The notes under the pieces are model-generated. The model was not told where the DNA came from and did not search any database. It saw nothing but the letters and a program-made list of their open reading frames with translations. From DASXRA01 sp036558905 (GTDB lineage Bacteria > Actinomycetota > Actinomycetes > Mycobacteriales > Jatrophihabitantaceae): DNA of 64,000 bases. The stretch lies in contig DATBER010000066.1 of assembly GCA_036558905.1 (NCBI GenBank), positions 1-64,000 of the forward strand, in the 5' to 3' direction. A program made the translations under genes and the position numbers. This document shows, one piece after another, positions 7,265 to 18,878 of the stretch (its first letter is position 1; each line of letters begins with the position of its first letter).

Positions 7265-8914
7265 ATGTCCGCTACAGCAACTCCGCCGTCCGCGCGTCGG
7301 CGCCGCACCCGGGCCGGCCGCATCGCCGCCGCCGTCCTCGCGGTGGCCGCGATCCCGACCGCTGCGCTCGCCGCCCCCGGCCCGGGCAGCGGCCCCGCCG
7401 GGTCGCACGCCGCGCCGCTCAGCGTCGACCTGGCCATCGGTGCCGGCGCCACGGGGACGTCAGCGCCGGCCGATCACCCGGCGGGCAACGCCGTCGACGG
7501 CAGTGCCACCACCACGTGGTGCGCCACCCAGTGGACCGGCACCGTCACGGTCGACCTCGGCGCGACCCGCGACCTCGACGGCGCCGGCATCACCCTCGGC
7601 GCGACCGCCTCGCCGTCGACGGCGGCGCTGGCGCTGGCGACCCGGCCCGGCGCGTGGCAGCCGGTACGCGCCGCGCAGAACATCGCGCTGAACGGCAATA
7701 CTCCGGGGTACGTCCCCCTGCCCGGCGGCACGCGGGCCCGGTACGCCCAGCTCACCGTCACGACCGGCGACGGCACGCCGGCCTGCGTCGGCGAGTTCCG
7801 TCTCTTCGGCCGGTCCCCGGCGACCGACGACATGATGCTCGGCGCCGACCTGTCGTTCACCCGGCAGGAACTGGCTGCCGGCACGCAGTTCACCGACGAC
7901 GGCAAGCCCGGCACGCCGGTGCAGATCCTGCGCGCGCACGGCGGCAACTTCGTCCGGATGCGACTGTGGGTGAACCCGCCGGCCGGCTACAGCGACCTGG
8001 CCAATGACCTGGCCCTGGCCAAGACGGTGCGCGCGGCCGGGATGAAGGTGTACCTCGACATCCACTACTCGGACTTCTGGGCCGACCCGCAGCACGAGGA
8101 CACGCCGGCCGCCTGGCAGGGCCAGGACCTGCCCACGCTGGCGAACACGGTGCGCGGCTACACCCACGACGTGCTCACCGCGTTCGCCCAGCAGGGCACG
8201 CCGGTCGACATGGTGTCGATCGGCAACGAGATCCGTAACGGGATGCTCTGGCCGACCGGCCAGGTCGACTGGACCGCCGACACCGGCTGGGACAACCTGG
8301 CCACCCTGCTCAAGGCCGGCATCGACGGCGCACGCAGCGCCAACCCCAAGAACCACCAGCTGCGCGTGATGATCCACTTCGACGAGGGCGGCAACAACGC
8401 CGACAGCACTCGCTTCTTCGGCAACCTGATCGACCGGGGCGTCGACTTCGACGTGATCGGCCTGTCGTACTACACGTTCTTCCACGGCCCGGTCGCCTCG
8501 TTCCACGACAACGTCGACCAGCTGGCCACCCGGTTCGGCAAGGACATCGTCGTCGCCGAGTCGCAGTCGGCGTGGACGCTGGCCAACGGCGACACCACCG
8601 GCAACTTCGTCTGGCAGGCCAGCCAGCTCGAGGGCGGCTACCCGGCCAGTGCGGGTGGCCAGCTGTCACTCGCGAACGACATCCTGTCGATCCTGGCCCA
8701 GGTGCCGGGCGGGCACGGCAAGGGCTTCTTCTACTGGGAGCCGGAGTGGGTGCCCGGCGTCGGCTGGGAACCCGGGGCCGGCGCGCCGAACGACAACCTG
8801 ACCCTCTACGACTTCCAGGGCCGCGCGCTGCCGTCGATCGGCCTGTTCGAGAACCCCGTGACCGTGTGCCAGCGCTACGACGCGCACGGCGTTCCCTGCA
8901 TCATCCCGTCCTGA
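7265..8914 (+). CDS. secreted GH53 arabinogalactan endo-beta-1,4-galactanase with N-terminal discoidin-like module
   Basis: 549 residues. A signal peptide (residues 1–37, Arg-rich start then AAAVLAVAAIPTAALAAPG) is followed by an F5/8 type C (carbohydrate-binding) module at about 45–185, then the GH53 TIM barrel from MMLGADLSF. The catalytic acid/base is Glu322 in GNEI and the nucleophile is Glu432 in VVAES; YYTFFHGPV and FYWEPEWVPG fit the substrate cleft. The enzyme cuts the galactan side chains of pectin outside the cell. ATG 7265 is chosen over an in-frame ATG 93 bases upstream because it begins the signal peptide. It is coupled to the beta-galactosidase that follows. Confidence 0.92.
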   Translation: MSATATPPSARRRRTRAGRIAAAVLAVAAIPTAALAAPGPGSGPAGSHAAPLSVDLAIGAGATGTSAPADHPAGNAVDGSATTTWCATQWTGTVTVDLGATRDLDGAGITLGATASPSTAALALATRPGAWQPVRAAQNIALNGNTPGYVPLPGGTRARYAQLTVTTGDGTPACVGEFRLFGRSPATDDMMLGADLSFTRQELAAGTQFTDDGKPGTPVQILRAHGGNFVRMRLWVNPPAGYSDLANDLALAKTVRAAGMKVYLDIHYSDFWADPQHEDTPAAWQGQDLPTLANTVRGYTHDVLTAFAQQGTPVDMVSIGNEIRNGMLWPTGQVDWTADTGWDNLATLLKAGIDGARSANPKNHQLRVMIHFDEGGNNADSTRFFGNLIDRGVDFDVIGLSYYTFFHGPVASFHDNVDQLATRFGKDIVVAESQSAWTLANGDTTGNFVWQASQLEGGYPASAGGQLSLANDILSILAQVPGGHGKGFFYWEPEWVPGVGWEPGAGAPNDNLTLYDFQGRALPSIGLFENPVTVCQRYDAHGVPCIIPS

Positions 8915-8924
8915 GGAGTTGTCG

Positions 8925-11900
8925 ATGTCATCGTTGCGCGCCCTCACCGCGGCCGCCATCCTCGTCGCCGGCCTGGGCGCAGCCGTGCCGCAGACCGCCA
9001 CGGCCGCCCCGGGCAGCGCGCCCGGCGTGGTCGCCCATCCCGCCGACGGTGTGCTCAACCAGGGCGACCGGACACTGGACTTCGACCACGGGTGGAAGTT
9101 CCAACTGGTCAACACCGCGGACACGACCGACCCCTCGGGTGTGTACGGCAACTCCGACAACCCGCTGGCCGCCGCGCCGGGCTTCGACGACTCCTCGTGG
9201 CGCTCGGTCACGCTGCCGCACGACTGGAGCATCGAGCAGCAGCCGACGCCCACTGAGCGCAACGCGACCGGCTACTTCCCGGGCGGGCTGGGCTGGTACC
9301 GCAAGACGTTCACGCTGTCCAGATCGACAGCCGGCCAGGACATCAGCATCGACTTCGACGGCGTCTACATGAACTCGTACGTGTACCTCAACGGTCAGCT
9401 GCTCGGCAATCACCCTTACGGCTACACGGGATTCAGCTTGGACGTCACCGGCAAGGTGCACACCGACGGCACCCCGAACGTGCTGGCGGTCGTCGTGCAG
9501 AACAAGCAGCCCAGCAGCCGGTGGTACTCCGGCAGTGGCATCACCCGCAATGTGCACCTGACCGTCACCGACCCGGTGCACATCGCCCGCTGGGGCGTGT
9601 CGGTCACGACGCCGGGCCTGGCCGACACGATCAAGGACGGGTACGCCGACGTGCGCGTCCGGACGCAACTCGTCAACCCGGACAACGCACCGGTCGAGGT
9701 CGTCTCGACCGTGCGCGATGCGTCCGGCCACGACGTCGCATCCAGTGGCGGCACGGACATCCGGCTCGCCCACCCCCACCTCTGGTCGACCGACGACCCG
9801 TACCTCTACACGCTGCACTCCGAGGTGGTGGAGCACCAGCACGTCGTCGACAGCTACGACAGCACGTTCGGCGTCCGCTGGCTGGTTTTCGACCCGAGCA
9901 ACGGCGTCTTCCTCAACGGCCGGCACCTGAAGCTGCAGGGCGTCGACCTGCACAACGACCAGGGCGCGCTCGGCTCGGTCGACAACTACGACGCCCTTTG
10001 GCGGCAGATGAGCATCCTCAAACGCGAGGGCGTCAACGCGTTCCGCACGTCGCACAACCCGCCATCGCCAGAGATGATCGACGTCTGCCAGCGCCTCGGC
10101 ATCGTCATGATGGTCGAGGCGTTCGACGCGTGGAACCTGCAGAAGCTGGCCGACGACTACCACCTGTACTTCAACCAGTGGAGCGACACCGATATCGCCG
10201 AGATGGTGAACGAGGCGAAGAACTCGCCGGCAGTGATCATGTGGTCGATCGGTAACGAGATCCCGGGCTGGGGCACCACCGCCGAGATACCGAACGAGCT
10301 GCGGCTGATCGCCGACATCAAGGCGATCGACACGACCCGGCCGGTCGTCGCGGGCTCGGACAGATACCGCAGCCTGCCCGCTCCGGGTTCGGCGGCCGAG
10401 CAGATGCTGCTGAACCTTGACGGCCTCGGGCTTAACTACAACCCGGCGCTGGTCGTCGACGGGCTGCACGCGCGCTATCCGACCAAGTTCTTCTTCGAGT
10501 CCGAGTCGTCGTCGGAGGAGTCGGCCCGCGGCGTCTACCAGGACCCCGACTACGTCAACACCGGGGAGAACTACACGCCGGGCAAGCGGCTGCCGTCGTC
10601 CTACGACAACAACCTGGCGTCATGGACGATGAGCGACGAGTACGGCCTGAAGAAGGACCGTGATCGCCAGTACTTCGCCGGGCAGTTCATCTGGTCGGGC
10701 TTCGACTACATCGGCGAGCCCACGCCGTACTCACAGTTCCCGGTCAAGGTGTCCTCGTTCGGCACGATCGACACGGCCGGCTTCCCCAAGGACGCCTACT
10801 ACCTGTTCCAGTCGCAGTGGACGTCCACGCCGATGGTTCACCTGCTGCCGATGAACTGGACCGACTACAAGCCCGGGCAGAACGTCGAGGTATGGGCGTA
10901 CTCGAACGCGCGCACCGTCGAGCTGTTCCTGAACGGCCACTCGCTGGGCGCGAAGTCCTTCGACGCCAAGACCTCGACCGACGGGGTCGGCTACCTGGAG
11001 ACCACGGAGCCCACCGGTGACGACAAGAACTACCCGTCCGGGAGCTACACCAGCCCGAACGGCAGCACTGGCAAGCTGCACCTGACCTGGAACGTGCCGT
11101 TCCAGGCGGGACAGCTGGTCGCGGTGGCCCGCGACGCCGGCGGCCACCCGGTGGCCCGCGACGAGGTCGACACGGCCGGTCCGGCGTACACGGTGCGGCT
11201 CACGCCGGACAAGACGGTGATCGGCGCCGACGGCAAGTCGCTGTCCTACGTGACCGCCGACCTCGTCGACGCCCAGGGCGTAATCGTGCCGGACGCCGCC
11301 GACGCGCTGACGTTCCACGTTTCCGGGGCGGGCACCTTCGCCGGAGCCGACAACGGCAAGGAGGACGACGCCGAGGGCTACCAGTCCACGACTCACGACG
11401 CGTTCAACGGCAAGGTGCTGGCCATCGTCGAGGCGGGCGACCGGTCCGGTCCGATCACGATCACCGCGACCGGGGCGGGACTCGTGCCGGCCACGACCAC
11501 CGTCTACGCGGCCGACGACAAGGCGCACGGCCTGATCGCGACGCAGCCGGTGTACCTGCGCACCCCGATCGGGTCGGCCCCCCAGCTGCCGACCACGGTC
11601 ACCGGCGTATACGCCGACGGCACGACGGCGCCGCTGGCCGTGCACTGGCACCAGGCCAAGCTCGACGGCGTCGGCACCTACCGGATCGACGGCAACCTGC
11701 CGGGCGCGCCGGCGACGGCCGAGGCGGAGGTCACCGTGTACGCCCCGGCGGCCGTCGAGCCGTACGCGACGGTCACCCCGGTCGGCGACCCGCCGTTCCT
11801 GCCGGCGGTCGTCACGGTGCGCGATACCGACGAGGTCACGCACGTCGAGCTGGTGACCTGGGACGCCGTCCCGCCGGCGAAGTACGCCACGCCCGGGACC

Positions 11901-12464
11901 TTCACCGTGCCCGGGACGGCGGCCGGCCAGCCGGCGACAGCGACCGTCCAGGTCACCGCGTCGTTCACGCCCGGCGCCGACATCGCCCTTGCGACCAGCC
12001 CGACGCATCCGGCCGCGGACGCCGGCTACTCGGGAAGTCCGGGCAGCGTGCCGGCCGGAATGCTCGACGGCACCACCGGCTCTGGGGGCTGGTCGAACTT
12101 CTACAACAAGTCGGCCACGAACACGCTGCCCTCAGTGAGCAAGGCCCACGGGTCGGAGTGGGTGTCCGTCCGCTGGCCCAGCGGGCAGCGGATCGGCTCG
12201 GTCGTGCCGTACTTCACCATGAGCGCGAACCGGGTGCTGCCGAGTTCGGTGCGCGTCTCGTACTGGAACGGGGCGGGCTGGGTCCCGGTGAGCGCCCAGC
12301 AGGTGCAGTTCGCCACCGCGTCCGACCAGCCGACGACGATCACCTTCGACCCGGTGAGCACCACCGGCGTCCGGCTCGAGCTGACCAGTCCTGCGCCGGA
12401 CACGTCCACCGGCTTCCTGCAGATCACCGAGCTGCAGGTGCCGGCCGACGAGATCACCGGGTAG
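8925..12464 (+). CDS. secreted GH2 beta-galactosidase, multidomain
   Basis: 1179 residues. A signal peptide (1–29, ending ATAAPG) leads to the GH2 sugar-binding domain (DFDHGWKFQLVNT, LPHDWSIEQ), an immunoglobulin-like domain and the TIM barrel. The acid/base is Glu445 in WSIGNEIPG and the probable nucleophile is Glu527 in FESESSS. The barrel is followed by a DUF4982-like and Ig-like region and a C-terminal discoidin module (about residue 1010 onward). It would split the galacto-oligosaccharides released by the GH53 enzyme. The start is ATG at 8925: the upstream stop codon is embedded in the ribosome site TGAGGAG, giving tight translational coupling. No sugar transporter accompanies the pair. 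Confidence 0.92.
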   Translation: MSSLRALTAAAILVAGLGAAVPQTATAAPGSAPGVVAHPADGVLNQGDRTLDFDHGWKFQLVNTADTTDPSGVYGNSDNPLAAAPGFDDSSWRSVTLPHDWSIEQQPTPTERNATGYFPGGLGWYRKTFTLSRSTAGQDISIDFDGVYMNSYVYLNGQLLGNHPYGYTGFSLDVTGKVHTDGTPNVLAVVVQNKQPSSRWYSGSGITRNVHLTVTDPVHIARWGVSVTTPGLADTIKDGYADVRVRTQLVNPDNAPVEVVSTVRDASGHDVASSGGTDIRLAHPHLWSTDDPYLYTLHSEVVEHQHVVDSYDSTFGVRWLVFDPSNGVFLNGRHLKLQGVDLHNDQGALGSVDNYDALWRQMSILKREGVNAFRTSHNPPSPEMIDVCQRLGIVMMVEAFDAWNLQKLADDYHLYFNQWSDTDIAEMVNEAKNSPAVIMWSIGNEIPGWGTTAEIPNELRLIADIKAIDTTRPVVAGSDRYRSLPAPGSAAEQMLLNLDGLGLNYNPALVVDGLHARYPTKFFFESESSSEESARGVYQDPDYVNTGENYTPGKRLPSSYDNNLASWTMSDEYGLKKDRDRQYFAGQFIWSGFDYIGEPTPYSQFPVKVSSFGTIDTAGFPKDAYYLFQSQWTSTPMVHLLPMNWTDYKPGQNVEVWAYSNARTVELFLNGHSLGAKSFDAKTSTDGVGYLETTEPTGDDKNYPSGSYTSPNGSTGKLHLTWNVPFQAGQLVAVARDAGGHPVARDEVDTAGPAYTVRLTPDKTVIGADGKSLSYVTADLVDAQGVIVPDAADALTFHVSGAGTFAGADNGKEDDAEGYQSTTHDAFNGKVLAIVEAGDRSGPITITATGAGLVPATTTVYAADDKAHGLIATQPVYLRTPIGSAPQLPTTVTGVYADGTTAPLAVHWHQAKLDGVGTYRIDGNLPGAPATAEAEVTVYAPAAVEPYATVTPVGDPPFLPAVVTVRDTDEVTHVELVTWDAVPPAKYATPGTFTVPGTAAGQPATATVQVTASFTPGADIALATSPTHPAADAGYSGSPGSVPAGMLDGTTGSGGWSNFYNKSATNTLPSVSKAHGSEWVSVRWPSGQRIGSVVPYFTMSANRVLPSSVRVSYWNGAGWVPVSAQQVQFATASDQPTTITFDPVSTTGVRLELTSPAPDTSTGFLQITELQVPADEITG

Positions 12465-12506
12465 CCGTCGCAGCCGGGTCATGTGCGAGCGTGGCCCGGC
12501 GGCCGG

Positions 12507-12974
12507 TCAGTGGCCGACGAGGCCCTTGATGGCGTCACGCCACCGCTGGGCGTCGCGGCCCTGGCCCGGCTCGTTCATCTCGGCGAAGCGGACCACGCCG
12601 TCCTTGTCGATCAGGAACGTGCCCCGGTTGGCGAACCCGGTGGTCTCGTTGAACACGCCGTAGGCCTGGGCCACGGCGCCGTGCGGCCAGAAGTCGGCCA
12701 GCAGCGGGAACGTGTAGCCCTCGCGCTCGGAGAACACCTTGTGCGAGTACGGCGAGTCGACGCTGACCGTGATGACCTGCACGTCGTCGTTCTGGAACGA
12801 GCCCAGGTCGTCGCGCACCACGCACAGCTCGCCGGTGCAGATGCCGGTGAACGCCAGCGGGTAGAACACGAGCAGCACGGCTTTCTCGCCGCGGAACGAC
12901 AAGAGGCTGACCTCTTCGTTGTTCTGATCGCGAAGGGTGAAATCGGGCGCGGTAGCGCCCACCTCGATCGGCAT
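12507..12974 (-). CDS. ahpE: AhpE-type peroxiredoxin
   Basis: A 155-residue thioredoxin-fold peroxidase, the same length as mycobacterial AhpE. The peroxidatic Cys46 lies in FYPLAFTGIC; a second Cys51 follows five residues later, the spacing of BCP-type resolving cysteines, whereas the mycobacterial AhpE is described as one-Cys. It reduces alkyl and lipid hydroperoxides and peroxynitrite in the cytoplasm. It starts 9 bp after the DUF3052 stop, so the two form an operon, divergent from aceE, the same order as in Mycobacterium (ahpE–DUF3052–aceE). Confidence 0.9.
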   Translation of the reverse strand: MPIEVGATAPDFTLRDQNNEEVSLLSFRGEKAVLLVFYPLAFTGICTGELCVVRDDLGSFQNDDVQVITVSVDSPYSHKVFSEREGYTFPLLADFWPHGAVAQAYGVFNETTGFANRGTFLIDKDGVVRFAEMNEPGQGRDAQRWRDAIKGLVGH

Positions 12975-12983
12975 TGAAACGCC

Positions 12984-13436
12984 CTACTTCCTGTCGCCGC
13001 GGGACTTGCGTGACGCCAGCCGGGTACCGGCCCAGTCGGCGCCGACGGTGGCCATGGAGGTCTGCGACAGCCCGGCGGTCGGCGCCGCCTCGGCGATGTC
13101 GGACGGCTCGACGTAGCCCGGCCGGCCCCGCTTGGGCGTCAGCAGCCAGATGAAGCCGTTGTCAGCCAGCGGGCTGATGGCGTCGACCAGCGCGTCGACC
13201 AGGTCGCCGTCGCCCTCGCGGTACCAGAGGATGACGGCGTCGACGATCTCGTCGGCGTCCTCGTCGATCAGGTCGTCGCCGAGAAGCTCCTCGACGGCAT
13301 TCCGGAACTCCTCGTCCACTGCTGAGTCCCAGCCGACTTCCTGCACGACCATGCCGGCAACAATGCCCATCCGCTCAGCGATGCCGGGCACAGCCCCACC
13401 GGCTCCGCCGGCCTCGTCCCCGGGGGTCGTACTCAC
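12984..13436 (-). CDS. DUF3052 family protein
   Basis: 150 residues from the GTG at 13436, which has a strong AGGAGG 8 nt upstream; the frame extends eight more codons to an ATG at 13460 without a better ribosome site. The protein has an acidic central region (DDLIDEDADEIVDAVILWYREGDGDLVDALVDAI), a PKRGRPGYVEPSDIAEAAPTAGL loop and a basic tail (RKSRGDRK). The fold resembles small SAM-methyltransferase-like or regulatory proteins, but no function is established. It is conserved between ahpE and aceE in many actinobacteria. Confidence 0.88.
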   Translation of the reverse strand: MSTTPGDEAGGAGGAVPGIAERMGIVAGMVVQEVGWDSAVDEEFRNAVEELLGDDLIDEDADEIVDAVILWYREGDGDLVDALVDAISPLADNGFIWLLTPKRGRPGYVEPSDIAEAAPTAGLSQTSMATVGADWAGTRLASRKSRGDRK

Positions 13437-13576
13437 GGCCAGGTCCTCCTCGAGTGTCATCCGGTCCGGCGCGTCCTGAGCCGGGGTCGCAAGTTCATCA
13501 CAGACCGTAGCGTCTGCGCATTCCTGCCGCAGACCTGCCTACCGTCAGCGTCCTGTGAGAGGGGACACTGGGGTAC

Positions 13577-16327
<2,751 letters not shown>

Positions 16328-16330
16328 CCC

Positions 16331-16382
16331 CCCGGTTCTGGTCACCAGGTCCCGTATAACCGGCCTGGTGACCAAAACCGGG
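16331..16382. terminator. bidirectional terminator between aceE and the AKR gene
   Basis: A 19-bp stem (16331–16349 with 16364–16382, CCCGGTT.TGGTCACCAGG) has one mismatch and a 14-nt loop. It lies between convergent genes and overlaps neither coding region. A short A-rich run (AAAA) interrupts the right arm; there is no long T tract. Confidence 0.8.
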
Positions 16383-16393
16383 CTAAAGCCGGC

Positions 16394-17347
16394 TCAGTAG
16401 CGGGCGCCCACCACCTGGGCGGCCAGCGGGTCGAGCACGGCGAGGTCGTCGGCGTCCAGCGTGAGGTTCACGGCGCCCACGTTCTGCTCGAGCCACTTGA
16501 TCCGCTTCGTGCCGGGGATGGGCGCGACCTCGATGCCCAGCCGGGGCGCCTGCGCGTAGACCCAGGCGATGGCCACCTGCGCCGCCGGGACGCCGCGGGC
16601 CTCGGCGATCTTGCGGACGGCGTCGGCGATCGCCTGGTTGGCCGCCGCGGCGCCGCCGGCGAAACGCGGGTTGTGGCCCCGGAAATCGTCGGCCTCCAGC
16701 GTCGCGACGTCCACCGTGCCGGTCAGGAAGCCGCGCCCGAGGGGCGAGTACGGCACCAGGCCTACGCCGAGCTCGCGCAGCGCGTCCAGCACCACCGTCT
16801 CGACGTCGCGCGTCCACAGCGAGTACTCGCTCTGCACGGCGGCGATCGGGTGCACGGCGTACGCGCGGCGCAGCAGGTCGTTGTCGACCTCGGACAGCCC
16901 CAGGTGGCGGACCTTGCCCTCCTGGACCAGCTCGGCCATCGCGCCGACGGTCTCCTCGATCTCGGCGTCCTGTGCCGGGCGGTGCAGGTAGTACAGGTCG
17001 ATGACGTCGACGCCGAGGCGAAGCAGTGACGCCTCGCAGGCCCGCCTGACGTAGGCCCGCTTGCCGCGGTAGGCCCGCTGGCCGTCGCCGATCGTGCGGT
17101 CGATGCCGAACTTGGTGGCGAGCTGGACCTCGTCGCGGTGCCCGGCGAGCGCCCGCCCGACGAGCACCTCGTTGTGGCCGGCGCCGTAGATGTCGGCCGT
17201 GTCGATGAACGTCACGCCGAGCTCGATGGCCCGCCGGATGGTGGCGATCGACTCGTCCCAGTCGGCCGGGCCGTAGAACTCGCTCATGCCCATGCAGCCG
17301 AGCCCCTGGGCCGAAACGGTCAGCCCGCCGAGTGAAACCGTACGCAT
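16394..17347 (-). CDS. aldo/keto reductase
   Basis: 317 residues, a TIM-barrel NADPH oxidoreductase with the full tetrad Asp49, Tyr54, Lys79 and His122 (FIDTADIYG, LATKFG, YYLHRP) and a C-terminal NADP loop (PIPGTKRIKWLEQN). It closely resembles the YdhF/YakC-like AKRs that reduce aldehydes and ketones. The start chosen is ATG 17347, which overlaps the merR stop by one base (TGATG) and has GGAAGGA at good distance; an ATG two codons earlier is less well spaced. It is translationally coupled to merR and presumably induced by the same signal. Confidence 0.9.
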   Translation of the reverse strand: MRTVSLGGLTVSAQGLGCMGMSEFYGPADWDESIATIRRAIELGVTFIDTADIYGAGHNEVLVGRALAGHRDEVQLATKFGIDRTIGDGQRAYRGKRAYVRRACEASLLRLGVDVIDLYYLHRPAQDAEIEETVGAMAELVQEGKVRHLGLSEVDNDLLRRAYAVHPIAAVQSEYSLWTRDVETVVLDALRELGVGLVPYSPLGRGFLTGTVDVATLEADDFRGHNPRFAGGAAAANQAIADAVRKIAEARGVPAAQVAIAWVYAQAPRLGIEVAPIPGTKRIKWLEQNVGAVNLTLDADDLAVLDPLAAQVVGARY

Positions 17348-17727
17348 CAACATGTTCCTTCCGCCGCCGCGCCTACCACGCGGCCGTAGTAGCTGATCTT
17401 GTTGTCCAGCAGCTGCAGGCACTCCTGGCGGTCGGTGATCGCCTGGACCACGACCTCGCGGTGCCGCTTGAGCAGTTCGAGCCGCTCCGGCTGCCCAGCG
17501 CCGGAGCGGACGAGCGCGGCGTAGCGCTGCATGTCACGCACCGACATGCCGGTGGCGCGCAGCTTGCTGATGAGGACGAGCCACTCCAGGTCGCGGTCGT
17601 CGAAGCGCCGCCGCCCGTCGGGTCCGCGGGCGATCGGCTGCAACAGCCCGATCCGCTCGTACCAGCGCAGCGTGTACTGGGTGAGCCCGCACTTCTCGGC
17701 GGCCTCACGGGTGGACCAGGTCGTCAC
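17347..17727 (-). CDS. MerR-family regulator of the aldo/keto reductase gene
   Basis: 126 residues from GTG 17727: the MerR winged helix WSTREAAEKCGLTQYTLRWYERIGLL then RRRFDDRDLEWLVLISKLRATGMSVRDM and a dimerisation helix. It has no Cys cluster typical of metal sensors; one Cys lies in the HTH and one or two near the C-terminus. A longer reading to a TTG at 17760 would translate the operator itself and is rejected. It sits directly upstream of, and overlaps, the AKR gene, and is likely both repressor and activator of this two-gene unit in response to reactive aldehydes or oxidants. Confidence 0.87.
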   Translation of the reverse strand: MTTWSTREAAEKCGLTQYTLRWYERIGLLQPIARGPDGRRRFDDRDLEWLVLISKLRATGMSVRDMQRYAALVRSGAGQPERLELLKRHREVVVQAITDRQECLQLLDNKISYYGRVVGAAAEGTC

Positions 17728-17744
17728 ATATTCAACGGTAGGTG

Positions 17745-17760
17745 TTAGAGCGCACTCCAA
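17745..17760. promoter_or_regulatory. MerR operator/promoter
   Basis: On the minus strand TTGGAGTGCGCTCTAA is an inverted repeat (TTGGAG-4-CTCtAA) whose left half doubles as a -35 box, the arrangement of MerR-controlled promoters. It lies 17 bp before the merR GTG. Confidence 0.65.
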
Positions 17761-17770
17761 CGCAAACCGG

Positions 17771-18244
17771 TTACCGGGCCGGCCGCACCTCGTACAGGAA
17801 GCACTGTGTCTGGGCCGCCCGGACGTGCACGAGGCCCACGTTCGGGCGGTCGAGCAGCTCGCGCAGCATGGGCTCGACGTCCTCGCCGCCCGGCACGAAC
17901 TCGATGTCGTCGTAGTTCAGCGTCTGGTCGGCGTGGTAGGTGCGCAGGATGCGCGGGCCGGTCCGCAGCTCGGCCGGCAGCTCGGACGGGTCGGCGTAGC
18001 CGCCGCAGTCGTCGGCGTGGACGTATACGGGACCGACCTCGGCCCACGGTGACTGCGCGGTGAACGCGGCGTAGGAGATCAGCGCGATGCTCTCGCCCTC
18101 GGCGGCGACGCGCAGGCAGCACCGCAGTGGCTCCCAGCCGAGCGCGCCGTAGGGGCGGAACTCGTTGCCGTGCTCGTCCTTGCCGGCGGCCCGGACAGTC
18201 TGGAGACGGGACGGGTCGATCGCGATCACGCGCAGTTCGGTCAT
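17771..18244 (-). CDS. DUF1203 family protein
   Basis: 157 residues beginning MTELRVIAIDP, with CCLRVAAEGESIALISYAAF, GPVYVHADDC and a C-terminal VHVRAAQTQCFLYEV. This matches the DUF1203 family, whose members often sit near regulators or dioxygenases and have no assigned biochemistry. The Asp-Cys and Cys-rich surface (CC near residue 40, DDCGG) is a visible feature. ATG 18244 is preferred; the reading frame upstream runs into the pirin gene. It is third in the PHP–pirin–DUF1203 string, 25 bp after pirin. Confidence 0.82.
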   Translation of the reverse strand: MTELRVIAIDPSRLQTVRAAGKDEHGNEFRPYGALGWEPLRCCLRVAAEGESIALISYAAFTAQSPWAEVGPVYVHADDCGGYADPSELPAELRTGPRILRTYHADQTLNYDDIEFVPGGEDVEPMLRELLDRPNVGLVHVRAAQTQCFLYEVRPAR

Positions 18245-18269
18245 CCCTCCAGCGTGCGGGCCGGCCAGG

Positions 18270-18878
18270 TCACGCGCTGGCGGAAATCGGACGGAGCATC
18301 TCCCAGACGAGCAGCTCGCCCCGCGCCTCGACGTCGACCGCCTCGGCGCTGATCCGGGCCTCGTCGCCGGCGGCCAGCTCGGTGGCGCCGACCCGGGCCG
18401 TGCCGTCCGCCACGAACGCGTGCACGAACGGCGCGGCGGCCAATCGAGCCGCACCCGTCACGACGACGAACCGGGCACCCGGCACGTCCACCGCGCCGGT
18501 CCGGTACGCCGGCTCGCCGAGGGGAGCGTCGGCCAGCAGCCACATCTGCACGAACCGCAGCTCGTCGGTACCGCCGTTGCGTTCCTCGTGCTCGACGCCC
18601 GACCCGGCCGACAGGTGCTGAACCACACCGTGCCGTATAGCGCTCGCCCCGTCGTGCAGCAGCGTCCCGGACAGCACCCAGCTGACGATCTCCAGGCCGC
18701 GATGCAGGTGGCGGTCGAAGCCGGCGCCGGGCGCCAGCACGTGCACATCGTGGGCGATCAGCCGGCCGAACGACAGGTTGGCCGGGTCGTAGTGCGCGCC
18801 GGACGAGAACCCGTGCGTGGTGGTGATGCCGGGCATCGTCCTCACGGTCCGGTCGGCCGCCCGGCGGATCTCGATCAC
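18270..18878 (-). CDS. pirin family protein
   Basis: 202 residues. The N-terminal cupin carries the metal-site residues in DRHLHRGLEIVSWVLSG (His pair), a later VQHLSAGSGVEHEERN segment with His and Glu, and a C-terminal second cupin half. Pirins bind Fe(II); some bacterial ones act as quercetin 2,3-dioxygenases or as redox-dependent modulators of pyruvate dehydrogenase. GTG 18878 overlaps the stop of the PHP gene (GTGA), so translation is coupled. Its closeness to aceE is suggestive, since pirin in Serratia binds PDH E1, but a link here is inference. Confidence 0.88.
   Translation of the reverse strand: MIEIRRAADRTVRTMPGITTTHGFSSGAHYDPANLSFGRLIAHDVHVLAPGAGFDRHLHRGLEIVSWVLSGTLLHDGASAIRHGVVQHLSAGSGVEHEERNGGTDELRFVQMWLLADAPLGEPAYRTGAVDVPGARFVVVTGAARLAAAPFVHAFVADGTARVGATELAAGDEARISAEAVDVEARGELLVWEMLRPISASA

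Noticed and set aside
17728..17760. Longer MerR protein starting at TTG 17760
   Set aside because: These codons overlap the MerR-type operator/-35 box; homology begins at the GTG at 17727.
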